DNA of 64,000 nucleotides from Armigeres subalbatus. Lineage: Eukaryota; Arthropoda; Insecta; Diptera; Culicidae. The stretch is from the NCBI RefSeq assembly GCF_024139115.2, contig NC_085140.1, forward strand, positions 434,743,240 to 434,807,239, in the 5' to 3' direction. The translations under genes and the position numbers were made by a program. The notes beneath the pieces were generated by a model. It saw only the letters and a list, made by a program, of their open reading frames with translations. It did not search any database and had not been told where the DNA came from. Of this stretch, positions 25,200 through 34,930 are shown one piece after another (the stretch's first letter is position 1; every line of letters begins with the position of its first letter).

Positions 25200-26048
25200 C
25201 AGTAGATCAACGAAATGGTTTTCCAGTAGGCAGTCTTGGACCATCTTGGGCTGAAATTGCCACTTTTTTAAAGCAGCTTTATTGATTTATTGATGATGGA
25301 CACAGCTTAAAAAACGGCATATGACCGTTCAATGTACATTAAATTTGTCACCCGCGATGTAATGGAAGAATCGATTAAGAGAAACACAGTGCCGGAGAAG
25401 TTTGTTTACACATGTGGGACGTCGGTTGAAGTGCGAATGAAAATCGCTGGCTCCAATGTGCGTTACGTCCGTGTGTTTGATCTGCTACCGGAGGTAAGCG
25501 AAGAAAGTTTATTGCGTGTGCTCGGACAGTTTGGAAAAGTTGATCAAGTTATACGAGAAAAATTTCCCGCGGAATTGGGATTAGAACATCTCTTCACTGG
25601 AGTTCGAGGAAAAGATATTTTAGTTACTAGATAAAGATTGTCGCTGTCGTCGCTGTCCGGAACATCTTTTGCTGGCCAGGATAGGGGAGCTAAATGTCAA
25701 AGAAGGAAAATCCATACGATTTGACAGCTTGGTACCCAACATGTTCCGGACAGGAGAACAAAGGGAACCGAAGCGACAATCTTTATCTAGTAACTAAAAT
25801 ATCTTTTGTTCGAGGTGTACAAATGGAGGTAGGAAAAAGTATTCCTCCGTCGATAGATGTGGCGGGAATCAAGGGAAGATTTTTTTTACGACGGACTTAA
25901 GGGTACTTGCTTTCTGTGTCAAGCAGTTGCTCATCGGAGAGACTCCTGTCCTCAAGCGCGGAAGAAGTCCGAAAAGCAAGCGCAGTGTACTACATATGCT
26001 AGCGTTGTATCTGGAAACGAAGGAGAGCGGATATCATCGGAACCATAG
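25200..26048 (+). pseudogene. Decayed gag-like ORF with CCHC zinc knuckle (retroelement ORF1)
   Basis: The frame is broken by stops and frameshifts but is recognisable. A readable block at 25332-25609 includes IAGSNVRYVRVFDLLPEVSE and FGKVDQVIREKFPAELGL, a pattern common in mosquito retroelement gag-like proteins. It is cut by a MITE inside GVRG, resumes at about 25808 (FVRGVQMEVGKSIPPSIDVA), shifts frame near 25885, and ends with the zinc knuckle CFLCQAVAHRRDSC, spacing C-X2-C-X4-H-X4-C, at about 25909-25950. Such proteins bind RNA in the element's particle. There is no reverse transcriptase next to it; the copy appears internally deleted. LINE ORF1 or LTR-element gag cannot be separated here. 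Confidence 0.7.
25610..25807. mobile_element. 198-bp palindromic MITE with 8-bp duplication, inside the gag-like ORF
   Basis: Termini are AAAAGATATTTTAGTTACTA and TAGTAACTAAAATATCTTTT; the arms pair for at least 36 bases and a second paired block (CTGTCCGGAACAT/ATGTTCCGGACAG) lies further in. It is flanked by GTTCGAGG at 25602-25609 and 25808-25815. Removing the element and one duplication restores continuity of the host frame through its conserved glycine-rich motif, an independent check on the boundaries. Eight-base duplications fit hAT or P-type transposition, but the terminus is not a classic hAT end. Confidence 0.88.
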
Positions 26049-26560
26049 GATGAGGACTTCATCGCAGTTCCTGAAAAAATCCGAAAACAGGAAACCAGAA
26101 GCAGTCAGTAGTTCATGATAACCTACATTCGGAGAAAAAGGTTCGTCGGAAAAAAGATGACATGACACTGGAGGATGTGGCTATTGCAATAAAGGAAGCA
26201 ATGTATCATCCACCGGCGACTCAGCGACGGGCTCAACTTTCCGGTTCGGGCTCCGGATCAAGTTCCGCTTCTGTAACACACCCGAAAAAGAAGTGTGTCC
26301 GAAGATCGTATTATTAATTGTATTTTATATTATAATTATTTGCCCTTGGCTCCGTAGAGTTTTTAAAGAGCAACTGAGCCATATAAATAAACAAACTGAA
26401 AAAAAAACCAAAGCATTTTTCGAAAAGCAATGCAATTTGAGTGAGGTCTTTTCTTGGCAGGCGTACACTGCCGTGATTCGCAAGTCTGTCTCATCGGTAT
26501 ATGGAATCCATATACAGAAGGGACTGACTTGCGATTCGCAGCAGAAGAGATCAAGGATAA
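26049..26560 (+). other. Probable 3' tail of the gag-like retroelement and an imperfect palindrome
   Basis: After the gag remnant a tail-like stretch ends in CATATAAATAAACAAACTG and an A run (26380-26405), reminiscent of non-LTR 3' tails. It is followed by an imperfect hairpin at about 26474-26542, in which GATTCGCAAGTCTGTC pairs with GGGACTGACTTGCGATTCGC around TATATGGAATCCATATA. Confidence 0.4.
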
Positions 26561-27165
26561 TATAATTGTCTAATAATGAAGAATAAGAATAAGAATTTCA
26601 AAATTGGAATTCGATACAGTTTTTTCTACGCGTGGATGAATAAAATTATAATGATGGTTAGGTACAATCAATAAAATATTGTTATGAGTTATGGAACTGG
26701 TTAATCTATTAATACATTTTAATTTCATCTGCAGTCTGAAATGAAAAATGATCTTAAATGTTCGTAATATGAATCAAAATGTTTCAGACTGAACATTTCA
26801 CATCTGGCATTAAAAAAGCGGAAAGGACATATATGTTAACCAGTGGAGAATTTTCCGCATTATAAAAAGTTAGCCCCTTACCGGGGCTTTAAGTCACAGA
26901 ACATGCATCTAGACAACTGACGTCACTAACCTTTCTTGGCAGATTTTTTAAATAAATTCCTCCAAAAAGAATTTCAATTGAAATTTGAGTAACATGATAA
27001 TAATTTTTTAAAGAAATTCATGGATCTTCTGTGGAAATCTAATCAACGAATTCATCAAGGAACATCAAAACTCTTGGGTTTCTGTTTACGTTCGAGATTT
27101 TGAATTTGGAAGCAGCTTAAAATTCCTGAGAAGCAAGGAAAAAAATCAGAAAAAATGGAGAAGAA
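26561..27165. other. A/T-rich DNA, nothing recognised
   Basis: Unique A/T-rich sequence with no supported gene or repeat boundaries. Confidence 0.4.
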
Positions 27166-27442
27166 TCTATATAAATCTTATATGTATATAAAAATGAAAT
27201 GGTCTGTGTTCGTATCCGCATAACTCGAAAACGGCTGGATGGATGTTTTTCATTTCTTCAGCAGAAACATTCGTTATAGTTTCCGACGGGTTTATATGAT
27301 ATTTCCTCATGCGAAATTCACGAATTAGGTTGAGTAAATCGTGAAAAACTAAAACATGATTTTGTATGGGAATCTTTGCATGGGCAGTTGAAAACGCACA
27401 TTTTCGCCTACTATGCAGGACAACGTCTGCCGGGTCGACTAG
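27166..27442 (+). mobile_element. Non-autonomous Helitron, 277 bp
   Basis: Starts A|TCTATATAAATCTT, continues ATATAAAAATGAAATGGTCTG and ACTCGAAAACGGCTGGATGG, and ends CTGCCGGGTCGACTAG|T. The TC start, CTAG end and insertion between A and T are Helitron hallmarks, and the internal GTCTG / ACTCG..AAC..CTGG words match the minus-strand element at 62241-62488. No Rep/helicase is encoded. The start could instead be the next TC at 27176. Confidence 0.7.
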
Positions 27443-28019
27443 TTACTATATAAACAATAGAAGTTTTAAATGCACTTTAAACATGGAATCAAACTCCAGC
27501 AGCAGCAAAAATCTTACTTAATGCAGTATTGTGAGTTGCTACAAAGCTTCTCTCCTTTATAATTGACTTTTGATGCAACTTTTAATCGATTCAACAAAAC
27601 GTGGAAATACATTTGTTGAACGACATCAACATCCATCTTTGTTACATTTCCGTTGAGCTTCTGACAGGTTAAAGCACTTGACTCTATGTTCTGATATTTT
27701 GATAGCCATTGTTTGGGAAGAAGTTCTTCTCTATTCAGATTTAGGTTTCATGTGGCTTTCATGGAAATCTTCAAAATTATCTGAAAATAGTTGCAAGAAT
27801 TAAAGCAGAGTTTGCTTGCGCATGAAGACCCGACGAATGAGATTTAAAAATGATTCTACCGTCACAGATGCTTGTAGTGCATTTACGTTATAAGAAGTAC
27901 GCTTTTGTTGCAAACACGATTCAAAGGTCAAAGTGAAACATTCATAGAAGAACAATTCAAAACGTTCAAAGTTACCAACAAGTGGAATAATTCCTTACTA
28001 AAACAAATTCCAACTACTA
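27443..28019. other. Unique A/T-rich DNA
   Basis: Nothing beyond short chance ORFs is seen. Confidence 0.4.
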
Positions 28020-28430
28020 CAAACTTCGTAGAATTTCCAGAGGAGCTCGGAACAACTTTCAAAGGAAATTAAGTAGAGTTTCTCGAGAAAATTCAGAAAA
28101 GTTTCTATGGAATTTCCGAAGATTTTTTCCAGTTGATTGCGAGATTTTTTCCAAATAGACGTTAAAGAATTTCTCGGAATTCCGCAAAATTTTTAAGAAA
28201 TTTCGAAGAATTTCATAAGAAAATTTGAGAGAACTTCCCTTAGAAGTAACGAGGAGTTGCTCTCAAAAATTCAAAAAAAGATTTATTTAAGAAATACCAT
28301 AGAATTTCCCGAGGAAATTTCGAAATATAGTGAGATAATTTCGAAAAGTTTTCCTAAGAAAATCTGAAGAGTAGATCGTGGAAATTTTGAAGAATTGCCC
28401 GAGAAATTTCGGAAAAGCCGCCGCCGCCGC
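28020..28430. repeat. Diverged relatives of the hairpin minisatellite
   Basis: Repeated GAATTTCC/GGAAATTTC words (for example AGAATTTCCCGAGGAAATTTCG near 28302) with the same alternation as the 16.9-20.9 kb array but heavily mutated. On the minus strand one frame reads NFSGNSSKFPRS, matching the reading of that array. Traces also occur at 54640-54780. Confidence 0.55.
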
Positions 28431-28471
28431 TCGGCAAAATGGCAACAAACGCCGTTGCCCCAGCACACATC

Positions 28472-28755
28472 TTCTTCTTCTTCATTGGCACTACATCATC
28501 CCCCACTGGGACATTACCGCCTCGCAGCTTAGTGTTCATTAGGCACTTCCACAGTTATTAACTGCGAGGTTTCTAAGCCAAGTTACCATTTCTGCATTGG
28601 TATATCATGAGGCTAACACGATGATACTTTTATGCCCAGGGAAGTCAAGAAAATTTTCAATTCGAAAATTGCCTAGTCCGGCACCGGGAATCGAACCCAG
28701 CCACCCTCAGCATGGTCTTGCTTTGTAGCCGCGCTTCTTACCGCACGGCAAAGGA
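28472..28755 (-). mobile_element. Feilai-like tRNA-derived SINE, near full length
   Basis: On the minus strand it starts with a tRNA-like head (GCCGTGCGGTAAGAAGCGCG, then a B-box-like GGTTCGATTCCC equivalent reading GGGTTCGATTCCCGG) and ends in a GAAGAAGAAG tail. The direct repeat AGCACACATC flanks it at 28462-28471 and 28756-28765. The whole body aligns with the plus-strand copy at 45780-46070. Feilai is the abundant tRNA-related SINE of Aedes; it is mobilised by LINE machinery. Confidence 0.88.
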
Positions 28756-28765
28756 AGCACACATC

Positions 28766-30727
28766 CAGTCTATTAGTTTTTTTTTTCGTTATGACAGAAT
28801 TAATGTGGGAGATAATTTTTTTGTCCTCAAACTTTTTCAGTAATTCAAAATCCTGTGTGTTGAAAATTGATATAACTGCCAATAAAGTTTTCCAATCCTA
28901 GGGAGGGCTATTTTTTTCTGTTGAGAGCTAAGCCCCGCTAGCCCACTTCCTATTTTCGTCAATGACTTTACTGCACAATAAGCCCGAGATGAAGTGGCAA
29001 TGTGTAGGGTTGACCTGACCTCAGTTTTCGCTCACATATTTTACCATGTTCATTTCTGGAAAACTAGTTGGTGAAAACAATTTCAAACAGTATTTTCAAG
29101 CAGTTTTTAAATAAGTATTTGAACTTGCTTTGCAGTTGCTCAACCTATTTTTCGATAGCTAACAAAGCTTTATTTTGACGTTTGATTTAAGAATTGAATA
29201 TCTGATATTATCTAATAAGCGGGAGTCCCCTGGGCACACCATCTGTCGATCTCATCATGTGACTGATTTGTCACGACTACTTTGATTCCTATGGACGAGA
29301 CACTCAGTTGTGATTCGTGTCCAGCCTACTTCGATGGGAAAACTGAGCAATCTTTAATATAAATTTGCATTTTTGTTCTGATAGACCTGTGCAGGGGTTC
29401 AACGGGACTTTTCTTCACTCGAAAAAAAAAGTTCATTTTATGACCCGCTCAAACGTCAGCATTTTTTTTTTGTGGAGTCTATTGTTCACCGTCGCCGTCG
29501 AATTTTAATCAAACGCCTTATGGAAATTTGCCACAAGAAATCTTGGGTGCACGGCTAGGCAACTGCGTATATGAAGCATTATTGGTGGAATAATCAGTCG
29601 AAGATTCATAAGGCGTAACTTGTTTGTACTTGTTTGTTAATTAATTTCTTGTGGGTGTCAGTGAATTCCTTAAATTGGAATGATCATTTTATTAGCTATA
29701 CTAGCTTTTTCTTAACGCACTTTGCTAAACCAGAAGGGGAAGGGTCTCTAAACATTTCTTGCCTTTTTAAATTTCCACATGCCAAATTTGGTTCTATTTG
29801 CTTGATTAGTTCTCGCATTATGTAAAATTCGAGTTTTTTTATGGGAGCCTCCCCCCTTCCATTTGTATTTCGATTATTTCACAACAGCTAGTCGGATTTT
29901 AATGGTAGTTGTTTTTATTAAAAGGTAATAAAATACGGATAAATCAAAGCATTTGTTGCGCTTTCGCACATACTGTTTTTAACCTTTTTGAACATCTTTG
30001 AACATTTTTCAAACCCATCGTTAGCAGCACGCACGTAGGACTACGGCTTTGAATTTGGTAAAAGTAGACACTTTATGCCCATTTTTTTTCACGACAGCAA
30101 GTATGACTATACAATTTACACACAATTATCCAAGAAGCTTACATCTGGTGAATTGGGAGACCATTCAGCAATTTCATTGTAAGAGAACTTTAACCTTGAC
30201 CCAAGAACAATCTGTACTGCTTCAATTTTGTTAATAGAATGTGTTAATTTTGACACCATTCTTGATAAACATAAACAGTAGCTTGCCACATTTGCGAATA
30301 ACTTAGTAGTGACTAAGACTAGATAAAAAAGTGTATGAGAATATATTTGACACGGTGAAAATGTATTATTATTAAGTTGCGAGTCAGGGATTCGCGAACC
30401 ATAGATAAAAGGAAGTGGAACCTCCAGGATCATCTTCACAAATTTGGTGGTCAACCTGTCATATATCATAACAACGTAGTAGGGACCTTTCACGCAAGTG
30501 TACAAGGGATATGTATGTCGTTGAAAAAGTCCTATTCTGAGTCGAAATTGTCATTAAGTATCAGAATGTAGAAGGATCATCGACAGATGTCTCGACGTAA
30601 AGTTCAGATCTAGCAAACTGGGCAAATAGAACGAGAATTTTTCTCCCATTTTTGAATCCCAGGTCAATCTGCTATCAATAATTACTAGTGGCTTAATTTA
30701 GCAATAAAATCAAACGGTTAGTAGTAG
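28766..30727. other. A/T-rich unique DNA, no gene seen
   Basis: Only short, overlapping chance ORFs, the longest 129 codons on the minus strand at 30116-30505, without domain or codon signal. Confidence 0.4.
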
Positions 30728-31224
30728 AGTATACAATGGTTGTATACTATTTCGCCGAAAACCACTTGGCGGAATTTTTTCACCGAAACACATTTCGCGG
30801 AATGCACCTTTTTTTCGAAAGACATTTCGCGGAATGTATCTTTTCACCGAAAGTCATTCCACAGAATGCCATTTGGCGGAATTCAGTTTGAATAATTATC
30901 ATTCAAATAATTACCGATTTCTGCTTAATTACATGAAATCCGGGCAAGTTTTTTTCCCGAGAATTTCGATTCGAACCCGACATAAGTTAATTATTTTAGC
31001 CCGCACACAATTTTTCCCAGAAAAATTCAAACTAGATATTTTCTGGTTCTCTTAAAATAAAAAAAAATGTAAGCCCAAACAACAAGCTAGCCTCACCATT
31101 GACAAAACTGAATAAAATAATTTGCAGTATTTTATTTCTCAAACCCGTACCCGACCCGAACCCGATATTGTAGTAATTTTTCAAACCCGAACCCATCGGG
31201 TACGGGTTCGACTCGACCGTATCT

Positions 31225-31880
31225 ACCGCCCGTTATAAGGCGAAAGGAAATGCTAATGTTTTCTTTCGAAGAACACGTCTTCCTGGTATAAGGCGAAGGG
31301 AAGGGTAACGCCTTCTTTAAATGGATACTTCTGCCCGGTAAAAGGCGAAAGGAGTTGATAATGCCTTCTTTAAAAGTAGTAAATAGATATAAGGCGAAGG
31401 GAGGGGTAACGCCTTCTTTAAATGGATGCATCTGCGAAAGGAGTTGGTAATGCCTTCTTTAAAAGAATGCGTCTGCCCGGTATAAGGCGAAAGGAGTTGA
31501 TAATGTCTTCTTTAAATGGATGCATCTACCCGGTATAAGGCGAAAGGAGTTGGTAATGCCTTCTTTAAATGAACGCGTCTGCCCGGTATAAGGCGAAAGG
31601 AGTTGATAATGCCTTTTTTAAAGAATGCATCTGCCCGGTATAAGGCGAAGACAGGATACATCTGCTCGGTATAAGGCGAAAGGAGTTGATAAGGCCTTCT
31701 CTAAAAGAATGCGTCTGTCCGGTATAAGGCGAAGGGATGGGTAACGTCTTCTTTAAACGGATGCATCTGCCCGGTATAAGGCGAAAGGAGTTGATAATGC
31801 CTTTTTTAGATGAACGCGTCTGCCCGGTATAATGCGAAAGGAGGGGTAACGTCTTCTTTAAATGGATGTATCTGCCCGGT
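31225..31880. repeat. 53-bp tandem repeat, about 12 copies
   Basis: The unit contains CCCGGTATAAGGCGAAAGGAG, then TTGATAATGCCTTCTTTAAA, then TGGATGCATCTG. Copies vary by point changes and short deletions (one unit is shortened near 31650). The array is broken at 31880 by the MITE insertion. Confidence 0.88.
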
Positions 31881-31881
31881 A

Positions 31882-32527
31882 TACTGCCCATGATCGCATA
31901 TTTGTAACACTCGCATTTTTGTTCATTTTGTAAAAAGCCTGTGAATCGTTAAGGAATCTTGTAATGCAAAAGACGAGCCAATTCTAGAACCGCGAAAAAC
32001 GTGCGATCGTTTCCATCGCATCGCTTACGTTCGCAAATCGATTGCAACGATGTAAAGCTCGGCTCGATTCGGCTCGAATTACGAATCGATCGTTGCGAAC
32101 AATGACGAGCATATGCTGGTCTTGGCAAAAGTCACTCCAGGAACCTTCTATTAGGTTCTATATTAACAGTTTGTAAACTAAGCATTCTTGAGGCCTGGAT
32201 CGCCCTATAAATAAGGTCCGTCCAGCCAGAATAAATCGGTTCAGTTTTGGTCTTCGGACCAAGTGTTAACCCGATCTTTAAATGTGACTAGTGATTATCA
32301 CACCATCCTTCGTCCTCGTGGTGCCAAGAAGATCAACCCAACAAGTGGAACAGCAGGACCATTACAATCTTAATTTACTGCATCAAATCCCACAACAGGT
32401 AAATAGGCTTTACTATCTTGCTTATCTGTGGTAAGCTGAAAATGATTGAGTTTGTGGGAAGGATTGACAAACGATTTACAAAATCAACCAAAATGCAAAT
32501 GTTACAAATATGCGATCATGGGCAGTA
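31882..32527. mobile_element. 646-bp TA-flanked MITE inserted in the 53-bp array
   Basis: The ends are TACTGCCCATGATCGCATAT and ATATGCGATCATGGGCAGTA, perfect inverted repeats of 28 bases (through TTGTAACA), and the similarity continues imperfectly to about 70. TA flanks both sides (31880-31881, 32528-32529) inside the array word CCGGTATAAGG. The TA duplication fits the Tc1/mariner group or a similar family. The interior carries a promoter-like block, so a captured LTR or host promoter is possible. Confidence 0.82.
32206..32405 (+). promoter_or_regulatory. TATA box, initiator and splice-donor-like signals inside the MITE
   Basis: TATAAATA at 32206-32213 is followed 37 bases on by GGTTCAGTTTTGG, which holds an arthropod initiator (TCAGT at 32241). 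The following leader-like stretch ends CAACAG|GTAAAT near 32400. The arrangement looks like an LTR or a captured first exon. No adjacent coding sequence is visible. Confidence 0.35.
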
Positions 32528-32575
32528 TAAGGGGCAATTGAAATTTTGAAATTCTAAATATTCTTCTAAATATTC

Positions 32576-32748
32576 TGGGAGACGTTCCTTAGCCGTGCGG
32601 GAAGATACGTGACTGCAAAGCAAGCCTATGCTGAAGGATAGTCTCGTTAATCTCGTGTTAAACGAATGCAAAACAAAATGGTAACTTGGCTTAGAGACCT
32701 CGCAGGTAATAATGTCGGAATGCTGAATGAACAAAGGCTATTATTATT
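32576..32748 (+). mobile_element. Shortened Feilai-like SINE
   Basis: Starts near the head words CTTAGCCGTGCGGGAAGATA and AAAGCAAGCCTATGCTGA, lacks the B-box and central region of the full copies, and resumes at TTGGCTTAGAGACCTCGCAGG. The tail is TTATTATTA. AATATTC occurs at both ends (32569-32575 and 32749-32755) as a possible target duplication. Confidence 0.7.
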
Positions 32749-33000
32749 AATATTCCGCGAAATGGTACATTCCGCGAAATGGTACATTCCGCCAAAAGTC
32801 ATTCGGCGAAAAGGTACAAACCGCCAAATGTCGTACGGCTAAAAGTTACAAATCGCAAATGTTATTCTGCGAAATGTTCAACTGCGAAAATGAATTCCAC
32901 GAAATAGTTTTCGGCGAAATGTTATACAATCGTATACAATTGTAGTAGTATATAATAGGGTAAACGGCCAGATGGTTGTGGGTGTACCAATAGTTGCGGT

Positions 33001-33425
33001 CAAGGATGTTAACGATCATTCAGTATTTTGCGTTCGATATTTTAGTAGTTTGTCAATAACACATTCCAGGAGCTGAATTTCAAAATATGTTGTATGGTGG
33101 ACTTCTAGTGCGAAGATTTTTCTACAACCTTGCCTAATGGTTCGTTATTAGAATTCAACTAATAACGGAGTATGAGCGCTAGTTGCAGTAACTTAAACTA
33201 AATGATTGGAATTTTGTTATCATTTAGTCTAAGTTACTAAAACTATAGCTATAACTACGTTACTAGTGAAATTCAAACAACGAAGCATTAGGCAGAGTTG
33301 TAGAAAAAACCTTTGCACTAGAAGTCCGCCATACAACATATTTTGAAATTCAGCTCCTGGAATGTGTTATTGACAAACTACTAAAAGATCGAACGCAAAT
33401 TACTGAATGATCGTTAACATCCTTG
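33001..33425. mobile_element. 425-bp foldback MITE with 8-bp duplication
   Basis: Almost the whole element is a palindrome: arms of about 200 bases start CAAGGATGTTAACGATCATT and end with its reverse complement, around a short centre near 33210. The direct repeat GTTGCGGT flanks it at 32993-33000 and 33426-33433. Eight-base duplications fit hAT or P-like transposition, but the terminus is not the usual CAG.G. No coding capacity. Confidence 0.9.
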
Positions 33426-33433
33426 GTTGCGGT

Positions 33434-34514
33434 AGTGCACTTGCACGCAAAAACTGACGATTTAATGCCGCAACCTGCTACGTTGATCGATCCATTGACA
33501 TATCATAACTCAAAACAACAAATTGCAGACGTAAAATTCGATATAAATCGCTAAATATCATACGATTGAATAGTGTTATGGCGTGCTTAGTTCATCCTAT
33601 ATTAGATTAATTACCCTATTAGTAATACAATAATAGAAGGATTTTATTGTGATAATTTATTACGATGCGAGTAGCGCTGAATAGGTCCCTGGTACTAGTA
33701 GTGCATCCACAAATTTTGCTTCTAATTAGCAAGTAGATTCAAACAGTGGCAAAAGTGATAGGAATGGTGATTGAAGTTGAATTGCATAATAATTTATATC
33801 ATTTCATATCATGCATAAGCCGAAGAAAAAGCCTTCTAATAATTAGCATGCTAAGGATTGCATTTTACTTCAATAGTTTAATTTAATTTTTGTTATTTTG
33901 ACGATTTTCCGCTTTTACCAAAAGTGTCATTCAACAGACATAAGCAAATATTGATGATCACTTCCTCTAGGGGTCCAAAATCGGACATTTACCCTATATT
34001 GATCAATCTCAAACTAATGAGAAAGTACAAATTGCACAAATGTTATCTGTTATCTGATATCTGTTAAGAATAAAAAGTGGACTGAAATACACAAAGTATC
34101 GATATAACAACGATTGAATTACTTTTGTTAGGCTGTAGTAAGTCATAATCACAGAAAGCACGCACAAAAGTAGATAAGATAGAATTTAATGCCGGAAAAT
34201 GACGTTTGTTATGGAAATCCCGCTGACCAATGCGTACATCGTGTGTTCCTTCCCTGCCTTATCGAATGTTGTTGATATTATCAACACTGTTGGACTGTTG
34301 GGAATTAGCATGAGAGCAACCAGAGGCTCTGTGAAGTAATGCTTGCATGTTTGGTGTACTTTTTGCATTATTCAGTTTTCAACATAAAAATGTATCTAAT
34401 GTTTTGTTGTCGAACGCAAGAAGAACACGATTGTCCGAAATTTAAAAAAAAGTTCTTCCGAATATCCTGATATTCCGGATAACGGAAGCAAAATGTTTTT
34501 CAAATGCCCACCAC
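33434..34514. other. A/T-rich unique DNA
   Basis: No supported gene. Confidence 0.4.
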
Positions 34515-34591
34515 TCGAAATACGTATCTGTCAAGATACAATTAACTGGTGGAATTCAATGGGATTGTATAAACTCGTCTTATGACAAGTG
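34515..34591 (+). repeat. Retroelement tail fragment, shared with 14056-14132
   Basis: About 77 bases, nearly identical to 14056-14132 and in the same orientation, while flanking sequence differs. This marks an interspersed element rather than a local duplication. Confidence 0.65.
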
Positions 34592-34715
34592 AAGACATTC
34601 CACTAAAAAGCTCAAAATAATTTTCTTATTTAACAAATGGTTTATTTCAACTTATCCAGATCCTCATTTCCTTACGTACAGTTTAATAAATGGGGAATCA
34701 CATATCTCGGCATTG

Positions 34716-34930
34716 AGGTCACTCCTGACGGAATCTAAGTTTCAAAGTGCTCGCGTTTTCGGGGGCACACCACTCGATACATACGGAGGCAGCGCACAAC
34801 TGTCATTTTTGTTGATTTAGTTTTGCTGCGTGAAAAAATAAAAATGACAGTTGTGTGTTGCTTCCGTATCGAGTGGTGTGCCCCCGAAAACGCGAGCACT
34901 TTGGAACTTGGATTCCGTCAGGAGTGACCT
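34716..34930. mobile_element. 215-bp palindromic MITE, copy 1
   Basis: Arms of about 90 bases begin AGGTCACTCCTGACGGAATC and end with the reverse complement GGATTCCGTCAGGAGTGACCT. They contain GTGCTCGCGTTTTCGGGGGC and CACACCACTCGATAC, with an A/T-rich centre containing AATGACAGTTGTG. A second copy is at 46384-46584. The target duplication is unclear (TTAA lies at the right edge only). Confidence 0.8.

Larger units (their letters stand above)
30728..32946. mobile_element. 2.2-kb inverted-arm composite element
   Basis: The left arm (about 30728-30890) and the right arm (about 32753-32946) are inverted and built from variants of TTTCGCCGAAA and TTTCGCGGAATG. The outermost parts pair as TATACAATGGTTGTATACTA against the complement of the right end, which reads TTGTATACGATTGTATAACA. 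Between the arms lie CCCGAACCCGA words, a 53-bp tandem repeat, a 646-bp TA-flanked MITE and a SINE. No transposase is visible and no target duplication could be fixed, so the ends are approximate. Confidence 0.6.
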
